This document shows positions 16,161 to 24,622 of a DNA stretch of 33,956 bases, piece by piece; the first letter of the stretch is position 1; each line of letters begins with the position of its first letter. Below the pieces are notes generated by a model that saw only the letters and a list, made by a program, of their open reading frames with translations, was not told where the DNA came from and did not search any database. Both the position numbers and the translations under genes were made by a program. This stretch comes from a virus: positions 1 through 33,956 of IMG/VR virus record IMGVR_UViG_3300018041_000031; one strand, 5' to 3'.

Positions 16161-19100
16161 TTATACTGGAGTACTGGAAGAAGTGGACCAAGAAATATCT
16201 TTTAGGACAGAAGATTCGTAGCCAGATAGCCTAAGGCTAGACTCTGAGTCTACAATTACGCTGGCTGTTCCAGTATATTGACGATAGACATTTGCTGCAT
16301 CTGGAACTGTTGGATCTGTCTCTGCCAAAAACAGAACTTCTTGCCAACTAAATCCATCAGAAACCTCGTATACCTCCCCCTCTAGTGTCTGATCCTTTCC
16401 AGACCAATAGCTCCAATCTAGTGGGTTATCAATTCCAGACCTAACTGCCGACCACTTACGGTATGCAAATCGTTGAACTTCGTCTAGCTGAGTAGTTTGA
16501 TAATACGAAATGTGATTAAACAAAGTAGGGCTAGTAATTCTTAATGCACCAGGATAGTAGTCGAAGGATAGCGGTTCATTAAAGGATACGGAGAGAGCCG
16601 TCCAAGCATTAAGATTTAGTATTGGACGCTTTACTACCTTACCATCTATATGATAAACGACTCCAGAGACTAGTCTACTAGTGGACTGATCAATTGCATA
16701 AATCTGCCCCCTTTGTCTGGTATTAGAGTCTGCTACTAAGAAAAATTGAATAAGAGATTCTCCAGATTGTATTTCAAATAAATGCTTTGGTGCTGTTGCA
16801 AAATCCTCTTCTGAATACCTCATAAATAACTGAAACATATTAACCCTAAAAAAGCTAGACTTTGTAGAATTAATTGGTATGCTTAACCCATTTCTATCTG
16901 AGGCAGAATACTCGCCCCTCATTCTAACCCCACTATTTTTTGTTAAATATAAATATGGCTGCTGCCTTTTTTGAATTGTGTATGGATCTACATTTTTATA
17001 CTCAAAATATTGGCCTGATTTTCTAAATGGAATAATTGGTGTGCCAAACCTTGTATTAATTTTATTAGGAGACTGGCCTAGTGCTTGAGAAGCTAGTTCA
17101 AGAGATGTGATAGATAGATTATCTGATGCTACGCCGCCAGACTGAAATTCCATAGAAATAACAATAGCCAAGCTATTAATTGATGCTCCGATAGGTAGCT
17201 TAATCACTGAGTCATTCAGCACTTCATATCTTGTAGTTAGCCAGTCTTCTCCAGGAGACACCACACTTGTTTTAGATAATGGTAATGTTTTTGTAAAATA
17301 ATTAGGATCGGCATTGGCCCCGTCAGCAAGGTATTGAAAAGATACATATGTTTTAATTGGTAAGCCAGAGGTATCATACGAGTCTTCAGCGAACCTACTT
17401 AGTTTTATGTAATCGACGTTAAACTGCAGAAAGTCAAGAGCAAAGAGCTTGTTCCCCTGGTAATCTTCTACATAGGAACCAAAGTAACTAAGCGGAAGAT
17501 AGTCTTCCCAATATGAATCTACAGCGACATCTAACATAAACTTTGAGATTGGCCTAGTGGCTACTAGCGTATAGGTAGCAATATGGGTTTCTTTATTAGA
17601 AGAAGCTATCTGTCCGTCAGAATAGTCTGTCGGAACGCCAAGTTCATTAAAAAGATTAATTGCTTTTTGTAGATTTCTTGTGCCACAGAAACCAACACGC
17701 AAGATCTTGCCACTAAAGGTATTGCTAAAGCTTTCGTTTCCGCCAATGTAAAGTTTTGCGGATTGGATTGTTTGTAAAAATGTAGAAACTTCTGAAGAAA
17801 AAGACTCTGAGGCTGCTGAAATATCTATGCCAACTAAAAACCTATCTCCAACAATATTTCCAGATGCTTCATAAAAAATATCCTCGACTGTTTGGTTTTC
17901 ATCATTAAGATAGGACAGACTATAAAATATTTTTGAATCTTTTAAATAAATATCTAATGAAGAGTTACTTAGATCATTTTTAAATCTTAATAGCATTTGC
18001 TTAGACATGTTGTCGGAAGGAGTTTCAAACACTGCATAAAATGCTGACATAGACTCTTTCAAAAAGCCCAGGTTATCAAAATATAAATATGCACCTTCGT
18101 CGGACCAATCACTGTTGGGTCTTAGGCTAAAGTATTTATCTAACTCACTAAAGTTATCAGTATTAGCCTCTACCCACTCGTTATATGTTTTAGAGCTTAA
18201 ATATAAATCTGGGCTTGTGTAAGAAGGCAGAGATAGAGACGATGTAGAAACCTGTAGATTATCTGAATACCCAGATGACCACCGATTAGTCTGTGGATAT
18301 AGTACATTTTTATCGTAGTTAGACATAGAGTAGTCTACCGACACAACTGTACTATTGTCTAGGCCCTGCAGCGATAGCGGGAAGTCAACTCCTTGACCAT
18401 ATACAAATCTGCGTTTTTGTACAATTGCTGGAACCTCATATGGATAAACTGCTACCGCTTCAATTTGAACTATTGGCACATCGTCATATGCATAAAAACC
18501 AAGCCAGTCCATACTATTGCCGTCAGCGAACTCGTCGGGATAGGAGACTAGGTTTTGGTCAAGCTCTAGGGAGATAACCTCTTCTCCGTTTATAAGAAGT
18601 GAGGCAAAGTTATACCTTAGCCTGATAGAAAGTAGCATTGGCCTGCCCCACTCTTTTACTGAATGTGATCCAACGTAATCTCCAACTTTTAGTTTTAAAA
18701 GATGCTTGTCCACATAAATACCATCATCGGATCCTATTGGGCCAAAAATCCTATAAGGCTCTATAGCATTTGAGTGGATATTTGCCCAGAACTCTAAGGT
18801 TAGTGGCTTATATTTACCAGAATTGTTCAAAAAGCCTTCGCCAGGAACTATTAGAGATGGTTTGCCATTTTCATTTGGGGTAATTCTTGTACAATTATCA
18901 GAGCCAAAGACAAGTGGCACACCAGAATTTTTTGCATAAAGATTTGTTTCGGATGCTAGGTAATAACCAGATCTACCCTGAAGACCATAGGGGCGGGCCT
19001 CAACAGCCTTTGCATCAATTGGAATATCCGATGGTAGGTCTATTGCTGTAACCCCCAAAGACTCCGTATGGAACTCTTCTGACCATTGACCGATACTAAT

Positions 19101-19661
19101 GCCATTAATAGCAATTTCATAAGACAGCTCTGTCTCTGTATAGAAAAATTCAATAATTGGTTTTATTTGCGAGACGTTTGGGGGAAGCGGGATCGTTTCT
19201 GCTACAAAAGCCCAGGCCCTATTGGCTGGAATATTTACAAGCCTAATTAACTCTACATCTTCTTGGGTTTCTGAATTCACATAAGCAAATCCAATCCTTG
19301 CCTGGACAGTTCTGTCGTAAGTAAAAGCATAAAACCCAATTGCAATAGACCCTAGTCCTAGATCAATCTTGCTATCTGAAATTACACCTGATGCTTCTAT
19401 TGTGATCAGGCCCCCGTTGCCAGCAGCTTCAACAATTCCGCTAGCATACTCTTCATCAAATGGGAATGACGAAGGCACTTCAGAAAAGGCCAGGGAGTCT
19501 CTGGCGTTTACTATTGTTGCCCCCGAAACATTCCAGTTGGCCAAATTCTGATCTGCTTCTGAGGTAAGTCTAATATACCCAACCTGCTCATCCAATGCCC
19601 ACATTGAAATTGGGTGCTCTCCAAAAACTTTAGTTGCATAAAGGTTTAGCGGCTTAGCCAT
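16161..19661 (-). CDS. Large LamG-like tail fibre or tail tip protein
   Basis: A 1166-residue, beta-rich protein with no signal peptide. Around residues 250-415 it has a LamG/concanavalin-like jellyroll pattern (KYKPLTLEFWANIHSNAI, a GIYVDKHLLKLKVGDYVGS turn, then FASLLINGEEVISLEL). A second related module is likely around 540-680 (MSAFYAVFE, KIFYSLSYLND, SAKLYIGGNESFSNTFSGKILRVGF), and a third near 950-1080 (FLVADSNTRQRG, ALSVSFNEPLSFDYYPGALRI). Such modules bind glycans or proteins in minor tail proteins, so a receptor-binding or baseplate-periphery role is likely (inference). The ATG overlaps the previous gene's stop by eight bases and has GAGGAA nearby, so it is co-translated with the Gly-rich/HFPP protein. 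Confidence 0.78.
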   Translation of the reverse strand: MAKPLNLYATKVFGEHPISMWALDEQVGYIRLTSEADQNLANWNVSGATIVNARDSLAFSEVPSSFPFDEEYASGIVEAAGNGGLITIEASGVISDSKIDLGLGSIAIGFYAFTYDRTVQARIGFAYVNSETQEDVELIRLVNIPANRAWAFVAETIPLPPNVSQIKPIIEFFYTETELSYEIAINGISIGQWSEEFHTESLGVTAIDLPSDIPIDAKAVEARPYGLQGRSGYYLASETNLYAKNSGVPLVFGSDNCTRITPNENGKPSLIVPGEGFLNNSGKYKPLTLEFWANIHSNAIEPYRIFGPIGSDDGIYVDKHLLKLKVGDYVGSHSVKEWGRPMLLSIRLRYNFASLLINGEEVISLELDQNLVSYPDEFADGNSMDWLGFYAYDDVPIVQIEAVAVYPYEVPAIVQKRRFVYGQGVDFPLSLQGLDNSTVVSVDYSMSNYDKNVLYPQTNRWSSGYSDNLQVSTSSLSLPSYTSPDLYLSSKTYNEWVEANTDNFSELDKYFSLRPNSDWSDEGAYLYFDNLGFLKESMSAFYAVFETPSDNMSKQMLLRFKNDLSNSSLDIYLKDSKIFYSLSYLNDENQTVEDIFYEASGNIVGDRFLVGIDISAASESFSSEVSTFLQTIQSAKLYIGGNESFSNTFSGKILRVGFCGTRNLQKAINLFNELGVPTDYSDGQIASSNKETHIATYTLVATRPISKFMLDVAVDSYWEDYLPLSYFGSYVEDYQGNKLFALDFLQFNVDYIKLSRFAEDSYDTSGLPIKTYVSFQYLADGANADPNYFTKTLPLSKTSVVSPGEDWLTTRYEVLNDSVIKLPIGASINSLAIVISMEFQSGGVASDNLSITSLELASQALGQSPNKINTRFGTPIIPFRKSGQYFEYKNVDPYTIQKRQQPYLYLTKNSGVRMRGEYSASDRNGLSIPINSTKSSFFRVNMFQLFMRYSEEDFATAPKHLFEIQSGESLIQFFLVADSNTRQRGQIYAIDQSTSRLVSGVVYHIDGKVVKRPILNLNAWTALSVSFNEPLSFDYYPGALRITSPTLFNHISYYQTTQLDEVQRFAYRKWSAVRSGIDNPLDWSYWSGKDQTLEGEVYEVSDGFSWQEVLFLAETDPTVPDAANVYRQYTGTASVIVDSESSLRLSGYESSVLKDISWSTSSSTPV

Positions 19662-21063
19662 CTTGTTCCTCTTGGCCTTCTACCTTTTTTCCAAAAGTGT
19701 GCCTGTAGAATCTTGGAGAATAGCTAAATCTTGGTGGGAAGTGAGGTGGGAAATGTGGAGGGAAATGTGGAGGGAAATGTGGAGGAAAGTGTGGCGGGAA
19801 ATGCGGTGGGAAGTGTGGAGGGAAGTGTGGAGGAAAGTGTGGGGGGAAGTGCGGGGGGAAGTGGGGTGGGAAGTGTGGGAAGAACGGGAAGAACGGGAAG
19901 AACGGTGCAACGGTAGTAACTTGAGAAGAGTCGTCCGACCATGGGCCCCATCCTACTGAGTTACGTGCTCTAACCCTATACGTCTGAGATGTGTTTTCAA
20001 CTTGTGGCACGGTTACACCGAGGGAAGTAGTTGTCCCCTCGTTTCCATCGCTGGCCTCCCAGCCGTACTCAATAATTTGAGATCCATTATCATTAACTGC
20101 TGACCACTTTACCGTGTCAAAAAGAATGTTTGGAGTAGCCGTTGGTTTAGCTGGCTTGTCTGGAACTTGTGGGTTAGAAAATCCTGTCGTTGGGGAGATT
20201 GGGTATGCAAAAATAACAACACCATTTTGACCTACAATTCCTGGATTCATTGCTTGGTCTGCAAATCCAGCCTTTTCGGCACGTGCACCAGCACCTCCTC
20301 CACCAGATCCAAATTCAGCTGGGGAGAAACCGTATATTCCAAAATTTGGAGAGACGCTAGTATTAAAGTCGCCACCGTCTCCGCCAATAGCGTAGGTAGC
20401 TGATGGCCCTCCTATGCTAGAAGATGCTCCTATGCCGCCCGATTGGCCACTGGCTGCGGCACCAGCACCACCGCCTCCACCTCCGATATTTCCAGTGCCT
20501 ATGGCACCATTGTAACCTTGGGCTGGATTAGTTGCTGGAACATTTCCCTGCCCAACAGTAGTTGTTCGGAAATTTGATCCACCACCAGAGCCTCCATCAA
20601 GCCCTGCCCCACCCTGACCATTTCCGCCACCGCCGCCGCCCGCAGCTGCAATGCTAAGAGAAAGCTCTGAGGAGGTAATCGAAGATGCAGCACCACTAAC
20701 ACCCACATTACATGATGCCGATGTGCTTGGCTGGCCACCTGCTCCAACAATTACGGAAATTGATACAGAAGATGAATCAGTTGGTAGGGTAATAGTGCCA
20801 GATCGAAAACCTCCAGCTCCTCCGCCCGCTCCCGCCTCGGTTTCGTTATCTGCATCTCCACCAGATCCTCCTCCACCTATAACAAGATACTTAATTTCTT
20901 GATCAGCAGAGCCAGGCAGGGTTACCTCAAAGGTGCCGCTAGATGTAAAATAGTGAACGTTGTGCAAGACATTGTCTACCATAGCGGTAACAACAGTTCC
21001 GCCGATAGCCTGAGTTGGCCTATAGGAATCAGCAATGCCTCGGTAGCGGAGATGGTAAGCCAT
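19654..21063 (-). CDS. Gly-rich / FN3 / HFPP-repeat tail fibre protein
   Basis: A 469-residue, modular protein. Residues 38-295 start with a YFTSSGTFEVTLPG strand followed by a glycine-rich region with many GGGGG runs, a domain common in phage fibres. Residues about 300-382 are one FN3 domain (WSAVNDNGSQIIEYGWEAS; TYRVRARNSVGWGPWS). Residues about 385-445 are PFFPFFPFF followed by about twelve HFPP tetrapeptides. A short basic C-terminus PRFYRHTFGKK and an acidic end close the protein. The FN3-HFPP-RFYRH end is shared with the protein at 32072-32950. The ATG at 21063 is six bases after TGG-TAAAAT, so the transcript is probably leaderless. A host-recognition or fibre role is inferred from the domains. 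The proline repeat could be a substrate of the neighbouring oxygenases. Confidence 0.83.
   Translation of the reverse strand: MAYHLRYRGIADSYRPTQAIGGTVVTAMVDNVLHNVHYFTSSGTFEVTLPGSADQEIKYLVIGGGGSGGDADNETEAGAGGGAGGFRSGTITLPTDSSSVSISVIVGAGGQPSTSASCNVGVSGAASSITSSELSLSIAAAGGGGGGNGQGGAGLDGGSGGGSNFRTTTVGQGNVPATNPAQGYNGAIGTGNIGGGGGGAGAAASGQSGGIGASSSIGGPSATYAIGGDGGDFNTSVSPNFGIYGFSPAEFGSGGGGAGARAEKAGFADQAMNPGIVGQNGVVIFAYPISPTTGFSNPQVPDKPAKPTATPNILFDTVKWSAVNDNGSQIIEYGWEASDGNEGTTTSLGVTVPQVENTSQTYRVRARNSVGWGPWSDDSSQVTTVAPFFPFFPFFPHFPPHFPPHFPPHFPPHFPPHFPPHFPPHFPPHFPPHFPPHFPPHFPPRFSYSPRFYRHTFGKKVEGQEEQDG
19736..19907 (-). repeat. 12-base coding tandem repeat (HFPP), first copy
   Basis: About twelve degenerate 12-base units on the plus strand of the type GTGTGGAGGGAA, each encoding His-Phe-Pro-Pro on the minus strand, followed by GAAGAACGG units encoding PFF. 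Third codon positions differ among units while the tetrapeptide is kept, so the repeat is under protein-level selection and not newly expanded. The plus strand is almost free of C. Confidence 0.9.
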
Positions 21064-21069
21064 ATAATA

Positions 21070-21078
21070 ATTTTACCA
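21070..21078 (-). promoter_or_regulatory. Extended -10 promoter of the Gly-rich/HFPP gene, leaderless
   Basis: TGG-TAAAAT on the minus strand, six bases before ATG 21063. It stands back to back with the glycosyltransferase promoter (21088-21096); only nine bases separate the two elements. Confidence 0.66.
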
Positions 21079-21087
21079 CAAAGTCTC

Positions 21088-21096
21088 TGGTATAAT
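21088..21096 (+). promoter_or_regulatory. Extended -10 promoter of the glycosyltransferase gene
   Basis: TGG-TATAAT on the plus strand, nine bases before ATG 21106. Any -35 would overlap the divergent promoter, which is why the two may compete. Confidence 0.7.
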
Positions 21097-21105
21097 GTAG
21101 AAACT

Positions 21106-21951
21106 ATGGTCAAAAATGCTATCGTTACCGTCTTAATTGGAAAAAGACATGGCAATATGGCCAAACTAACACATCCAACACAGATGTCCTATGCTCTTAG
21201 GCATGGCTTAGATTACATTGTCTATGATCATGAGCAGTACTATATCCACCACCCAGATGGCTCTACATCAAAACTTTTGTCTAACCAACCAGTAGTTAAA
21301 AAAACTAGTGGAGACTTTACGCAGCCATCATTTGGTGCATATAATAAACTTAACATAGTGGAGCTACTGGAGAATTATGAGAGAATACTCCACATTGATA
21401 CAGACATTATTATTAGAGACGATGCCCCGAATCTATTTGACATGGTGCCAAATGATAAAATTGGAATCTTTAGCGAAGAAAATTTTTTTCACAAAGACGA
21501 TAGGGCTGGCCTAATAAAAGATTGGTGCAAAAAGTACAATGTGGACATCAGCAAGTGGAGCGGAAAGTATTATAACACTGGTGTTTTTGTAATGTCTAGG
21601 GGGCACGAAGCAATGCTCAAATCCTCTAGCAATTTTTATGATGATAACTTTTATGAACAAACAGGAATAAATATTAATATTTTTACAAACAGCTTGCCAA
21701 TATTTGAGCTGCCCTATTTGTTTAACAGAATGTCTTTTATGGACGAGCCTCTAAGGGAGTCGCGACACTCTTCATACTTTATACACTATGCTGGATCCTG
21801 GATGATGCTTAAAGAAGGTCACTCTGAAAGTGCTGACTTTTTGCTGAAACTAATAAAATATGATATAGAAAAGTGGAAGTCTGGATCACCAACACACGCC
21901 TATGACAAACTCATCAACTATATACCCAGAAATTACTGGATAAGAGATTAG
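21106..21951 (+). CDS. GT8-like glycosyltransferase
   Basis: A 281-residue enzyme on the plus strand, opposite to its neighbours. Motifs visible: an N-terminal AIVTVLIG strand, a metal- and nucleotide-sugar-binding DxD (Asp98-Thr-Asp100 in RILHIDTDIIIRD), a YYNTGVFVMSRG segment (155-166), EQTGINI (184-190) and a FIHYAGSW end (225-232). These match glycosyltransferase family 8, retaining enzymes that transfer Glc, Gal or GlcNAc from nucleotide sugars. An ORF 207 bases longer exists, but the ATG at 21106 is nine bases after TGG-TATAAT (21088-21096) and starts at the conserved strand. Phages use such enzymes to glycosylate DNA, host surface or virion proteins; the setting between fibre and hydroxylase genes hints at the last (inference). 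Confidence 0.82.
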   Translation: MVKNAIVTVLIGKRHGNMAKLTHPTQMSYALRHGLDYIVYDHEQYYIHHPDGSTSKLLSNQPVVKKTSGDFTQPSFGAYNKLNIVELLENYERILHIDTDIIIRDDAPNLFDMVPNDKIGIFSEENFFHKDDRAGLIKDWCKKYNVDISKWSGKYYNTGVFVMSRGHEAMLKSSSNFYDDNFYEQTGININIFTNSLPIFELPYLFNRMSFMDEPLRESRHSSYFIHYAGSWMMLKEGHSESADFLLKLIKYDIEKWKSGSPTHAYDKLINYIPRNYWIRD

Positions 21952-22544
21952 CCAAAAAACATTACCAGGGCATATCTTTCCCCACTGGTAACTTCTTTAA
22001 CTTCGTGAATGTGTTCAAGATCTCCCTGAAAGAATACCAACTTGCCTCTTTGTGGCTCAACGGTAAAATCTTGATTTGGAAAGTATAGCTCGCCGCCAGT
22101 AAAGTCAACCCCGTACTCCGATAGGTATAGCAGTGCAGAATACTCTAGGCTATCGCCTCTGCCATCGCCATCATATCTTGTGCCATCCATGTTATACATA
22201 TCTGAGTGTGGGCCATTAAAAGACCCCTTAACAAGCTTAACCATGCCACCTTCAAATTTGTTTAGCGGTCCTACGCCATAATGTTTCTCAATTTCTTTTT
22301 TAGCAAGATAAATCCAATTATCCAAAATAAAGATAGCTTCTTTTTCACTATCAGTTTCGTGGCCTTCAAATCTAATATCATCTTTATTTTCAATTGGGAC
22401 TGGCCTTAAAATTTCTCTACTAGTATGGACATCTTCATAAAATCCAGGACGCTCATCTACATGAATCAGCTTATGAGAATATTGGTTAATAACTTTGTTA
22501 ATATATGGCAACAGGGTGAAGTTTTCAATCTGGTTTATCTTCAT
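21948..22544 (-). CDS. 2OG-Fe(II) oxygenase, P4H-like (198 aa)
   Basis: This should use 2-oxoglutarate and oxygen with Fe(II) to hydroxylate a substrate. The facial triad is complete: His113 and Asp115 in GPHSDMYN and His180 in EHIHEV. Arg190 (GERYAL) is the expected 2OG-binding residue. A GGELYFPNQ strand (150-158), shared by most proteins in the cluster, precedes the distal His. The N-terminal ~95 residues are not similar to the other copies. The ATG at 22544 follows TGC-TATAAT by six bases. Its 3' end overlaps the convergent glycosyltransferase gene by four bases, and it shares a 42-base divergent promoter region with the oxygenase at 22587. The substrate is unknown. Confidence 0.87.
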   Translation of the reverse strand: MKINQIENFTLLPYINKVINQYSHKLIHVDERPGFYEDVHTSREILRPVPIENKDDIRFEGHETDSEKEAIFILDNWIYLAKKEIEKHYGVGPLNKFEGGMVKLVKGSFNGPHSDMYNMDGTRYDGDGRGDSLEYSALLYLSEYGVDFTGGELYFPNQDFTVEPQRGKLVFFQGDLEHIHEVKEVTSGERYALVMFFG

Positions 22545-22550
22545 GAGAAT

Positions 22551-22559
22551 ATTATAGCA
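22551..22559 (-). promoter_or_regulatory. Extended -10 promoter of the 198-aa oxygenase, leaderless
   Basis: TGC-TATAAT on the minus strand, six bases before ATG 22544, in a 42-base divergent spacer. Confidence 0.68.
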
Positions 22560-22571
22560 TAGGGCATGTCA

Positions 22572-22580
22572 TGATATAAT
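22572..22580 (+). promoter_or_regulatory. Extended -10 promoter of the plus-strand oxygenase pair, leaderless
   Basis: TGA-TATAAT on the plus strand, six bases before ATG 22587, in the same 42-base divergent spacer as 22551-22559. Confidence 0.7.
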
Positions 22581-22586
22581 TATCCA

Positions 22587-23237
22587 ATGAACAAGGTAGA
22601 GTCTTCTTTGGTAAAACTTGGATATGAATATGAAGAGGCTATAAGCAATGACGGAAATCCAAGAAGCGAAATATACGTAATACGTAACTTTATTTCGGAG
22701 TCTGAAGTGCACGAAGTATTAAAAGTAATAGGAACTGCATCAGAAGATGACTGGGAAACACATTATATGCGTGGGGTAGAGGCCCTAGCTGAAAGAAAAT
22801 ACCAAAGGGCAGACATTGACAATCTTGTCAAAGAAGGCCTAATTGAAATAACTACGCACTGGATTGATAAAAATCTTGAACTCCCATATTATATTTCTGA
22901 ACCACTCTCCGAAAGAATACAGGACATTTTTGATTTTGACCCCTCTATCAAGTTCCCTGGAATTGGCACGATTCAGCGTCAATATGAGGGGGCACCACTA
23001 ATTGAGCATGTGGACAATCATTCTGACCCATCTATAGAATATGCAGTAATTATCTATATCAATGACGACTATGCGGATGGAGAGTTGGTCTTTCCAGAAA
23101 TGGGTATTGAGCTCAAGCCAGCAGCAAAATCAGCCGTGATTTTTCCTAGTGGGGAGAGATACCTTCATGGGGTTAAGCCTCCTGGCAATGGTCCACTAAG
23201 ATATGTTCTTCCATCTTTTGTAAGGAGACTATCCTAA
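22587..23237 (+). CDS. 2OG-Fe(II) oxygenase, P4H-like (216 aa)
   Basis: A plus-strand oxygenase with a complete Fe site, His141 and Asp143 (IEHVDNH), His194 (YLHGV), and Arg205 (GPLRYVLPSF) for 2OG. It is a close paralogue of the next gene: both share DDW/ADWE..Y, (A/R)(K/E)(R/V)KY.R.D(I/L)DNL, EHVD, GPxRYxLPSFV. The pair forms a subgroup of its own, with an HGVK(P/A)PG insertion in place of the HGVTEITSG of other members. The ATG is six bases after TGA-TATAAT (22572-22580), without a ribosome site, so it is probably leaderless. The following gene starts in a TAATG overlap, giving a two-gene plus-strand operon. Confidence 0.88.
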   Translation: MNKVESSLVKLGYEYEEAISNDGNPRSEIYVIRNFISESEVHEVLKVIGTASEDDWETHYMRGVEALAERKYQRADIDNLVKEGLIEITTHWIDKNLELPYYISEPLSERIQDIFDFDPSIKFPGIGTIQRQYEGAPLIEHVDNHSDPSIEYAVIIYINDDYADGELVFPEMGIELKPAAKSAVIFPSGERYLHGVKPPGNGPLRYVLPSFVRRLS

Positions 23238-23896
23238 TGCAACAAATACTGCTTTCACTTTTTGATCTTGGAATAGAATACAAAGAGGTAGGGCCTAAAA
23301 TTATTTTATTGGAAAATTTTATTAACCAAGATGAGGCTAACGATTTATGGAAAATTATTGATAGTGCTACCCAAGCTGATTGGGAAGAGGACTACCGAAA
23401 TAGCCAGATACAGCTTGCCAAGGTTAAATATGGTAGAGAAGATTTAGATAATTTAATATCGGAGGGGCTGGTTGAGTACTCTGACTTTTGGTCAGACAAT
23501 GCAATCGCTGTTCCCAAACAACATTCAGAAAAATTAAATAACCGTATAGATGAAATTTTTATGCAACTAAAAGGACTATATTTTACAGGCATCCATACAA
23601 TACATAGACACTATGAAGGATCTGTGCTAGTAGAGCATGTAGATAGTGAAGGAGATCCGTACGTGCAATATGCAGTTATTGGGTATCTAAATGATGATTA
23701 TTCTGAGGGAGAGCTTATCTTCCCAAACCTTGATATTGAACTTAAGCCCCCCAAGAACTCAATTCTCATTTTTCCAGATGGAGAACTGTACAGGCATGGC
23801 GTTAAGGCACCTGGCTTGGGGCCAATAAGGTACAGCCTGCCATCATTTGTAATTAATGAGTCTGGTCGTCTTGCTTATCAGAATCTGCTAGGATAG
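23237..23896 (+). CDS. 2OG-Fe(II) oxygenase, P4H-like (219 aa)
   Basis: Tandem paralogue of the preceding gene, translationally coupled to it (TAATG). Fe ligands His134, Asp136 (VEHVDSEG) and His187 (YRHGV), 2OG-binding Arg198 (GPIRYSLPSF). The strand before the distal His is GELIFPNLDIELKPP. The last 15 codons overlap the end of the convergent minus-strand oxygenase gene by 44 bases (23853-23896). The C-terminal extension INESGRLAYQNLLG is not present in the sister protein and is what creates this overlap. Substrate unknown. Tandem duplication is the likely origin of the pair. Confidence 0.88.
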   Translation: MQQILLSLFDLGIEYKEVGPKIILLENFINQDEANDLWKIIDSATQADWEEDYRNSQIQLAKVKYGREDLDNLISEGLVEYSDFWSDNAIAVPKQHSEKLNNRIDEIFMQLKGLYFTGIHTIHRHYEGSVLVEHVDSEGDPYVQYAVIGYLNDDYSEGELIFPNLDIELKPPKNSILIFPDGELYRHGVKAPGLGPIRYSLPSFVINESGRLAYQNLLG

Positions 23897-24587
23897 AATA
23901 CAAGTCTTCTGGCTTTTGCTTTCCAAACGTACGCCCATTGTACTCACCATAGTCATGAGAGCTTTCAACATAGTCTAGTGCTGTTCTTTGCTCTTCAACC
24001 TTATTATCTAAAAAGTCTTTATCGTATACAGCATCTTTGTCATCCCAGAAGGCTAGAATAGTAAACCTGTCTCCACTATTAATTTTGCGGACACCGTGAA
24101 GAAACTCATGGCTTCCTTCAAAAACTACTAGGCTTGCTGCACCTGGAGCAATGTCGATATCATGCTGCGGAAAGTAAATCTCTCCGCCAGTATATGCATC
24201 ATTTAGATATAGAATACAGGCATATTTATTCATTTGCCATGCATTTGGGGTACCGTCTAGCTCTGAGCTGTCTGAGTGTGGCTCTGCCCAAGAACCAGTA
24301 GGGTACTTGTGTCCGCTCATGGTTACATTCTTAACTTCAATCCCCAGCACTTCTTCAACCACTGTGTGCATCTTGTCGCGAATCTTCCCCATATCTTCTA
24401 CAGAAATTTTTCCAGTAGACTTTGGCTCTCCTACGTTTACGCCAAGCACGCTAGGAAAGCAGATGGGGTTCCAGTTATCCTCGTCTTCTCCGTTACCTTC
24501 AAAAAACTCAATAACATCTAAGCAGTATTGCTGATCAAGGAAGTTCTTGACCTCAACAATTTTAGGGTGATGATATACCTTTTCCAT
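23853..24587 (-). CDS. 2OG-Fe(II) oxygenase, P4H-like (244 aa)
   Basis: Fe ligands His104 and Asp106 (AEPHSDSSEL), His164 (EFLHGV), 2OG-binding Arg174 (SGDRFTILAFWDD). The sheet motif is TGGEIYFPQHDIDI (133-146). A frame extending 19 codons further upstream exists but would include the promoter. The ATG at 24587 has GAGGAG just upstream and its own -10 (TGG-TATAAT, 24610-24618), so I start there. This enzyme resembles the second half of the upstream double-domain protein (compare NWNPICF here with CWSPVCF there), suggesting tandem duplication. The gene's end overlaps the convergent oxygenase. A Lys/Asp/Gln-rich C-terminal tail of about 60 residues follows the catalytic domain. Confidence 0.88.
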   Translation of the reverse strand: MEKVYHHPKIVEVKNFLDQQYCLDVIEFFEGNGEDEDNWNPICFPSVLGVNVGEPKSTGKISVEDMGKIRDKMHTVVEEVLGIEVKNVTMSGHKYPTGSWAEPHSDSSELDGTPNAWQMNKYACILYLNDAYTGGEIYFPQHDIDIAPGAASLVVFEGSHEFLHGVRKINSGDRFTILAFWDDKDAVYDKDFLDNKVEEQRTALDYVESSHDYGEYNGRTFGKQKPEDLYSILADSDKQDDQTH

Positions 24588-24609
24588 GATCTCCTCAAAT
24601 CTTGATACT

Positions 24610-24618
24610 ATTATACCA
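24610..24618 (-). promoter_or_regulatory. Extended -10 promoter of the 244-aa oxygenase
   Basis: TGG-TATAAT on the minus strand, followed by a short leader with GAGGAG (24591-24596) before ATG 24587. It lies just before the stop of the upstream double-domain gene. Confidence 0.62.
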
Positions 24619-24622
24619 AACT

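Noticed and set aside
19663-19959. Plus-strand ORF with WREVWREM-type repeats opposite the HFPP repeat
   Set aside because: It is only the antisense reading of the HFPP codons, has no promoter or ribosome site, and the opposite frame has clear domains. The same holds for the antisense ORF at 31976-32395.
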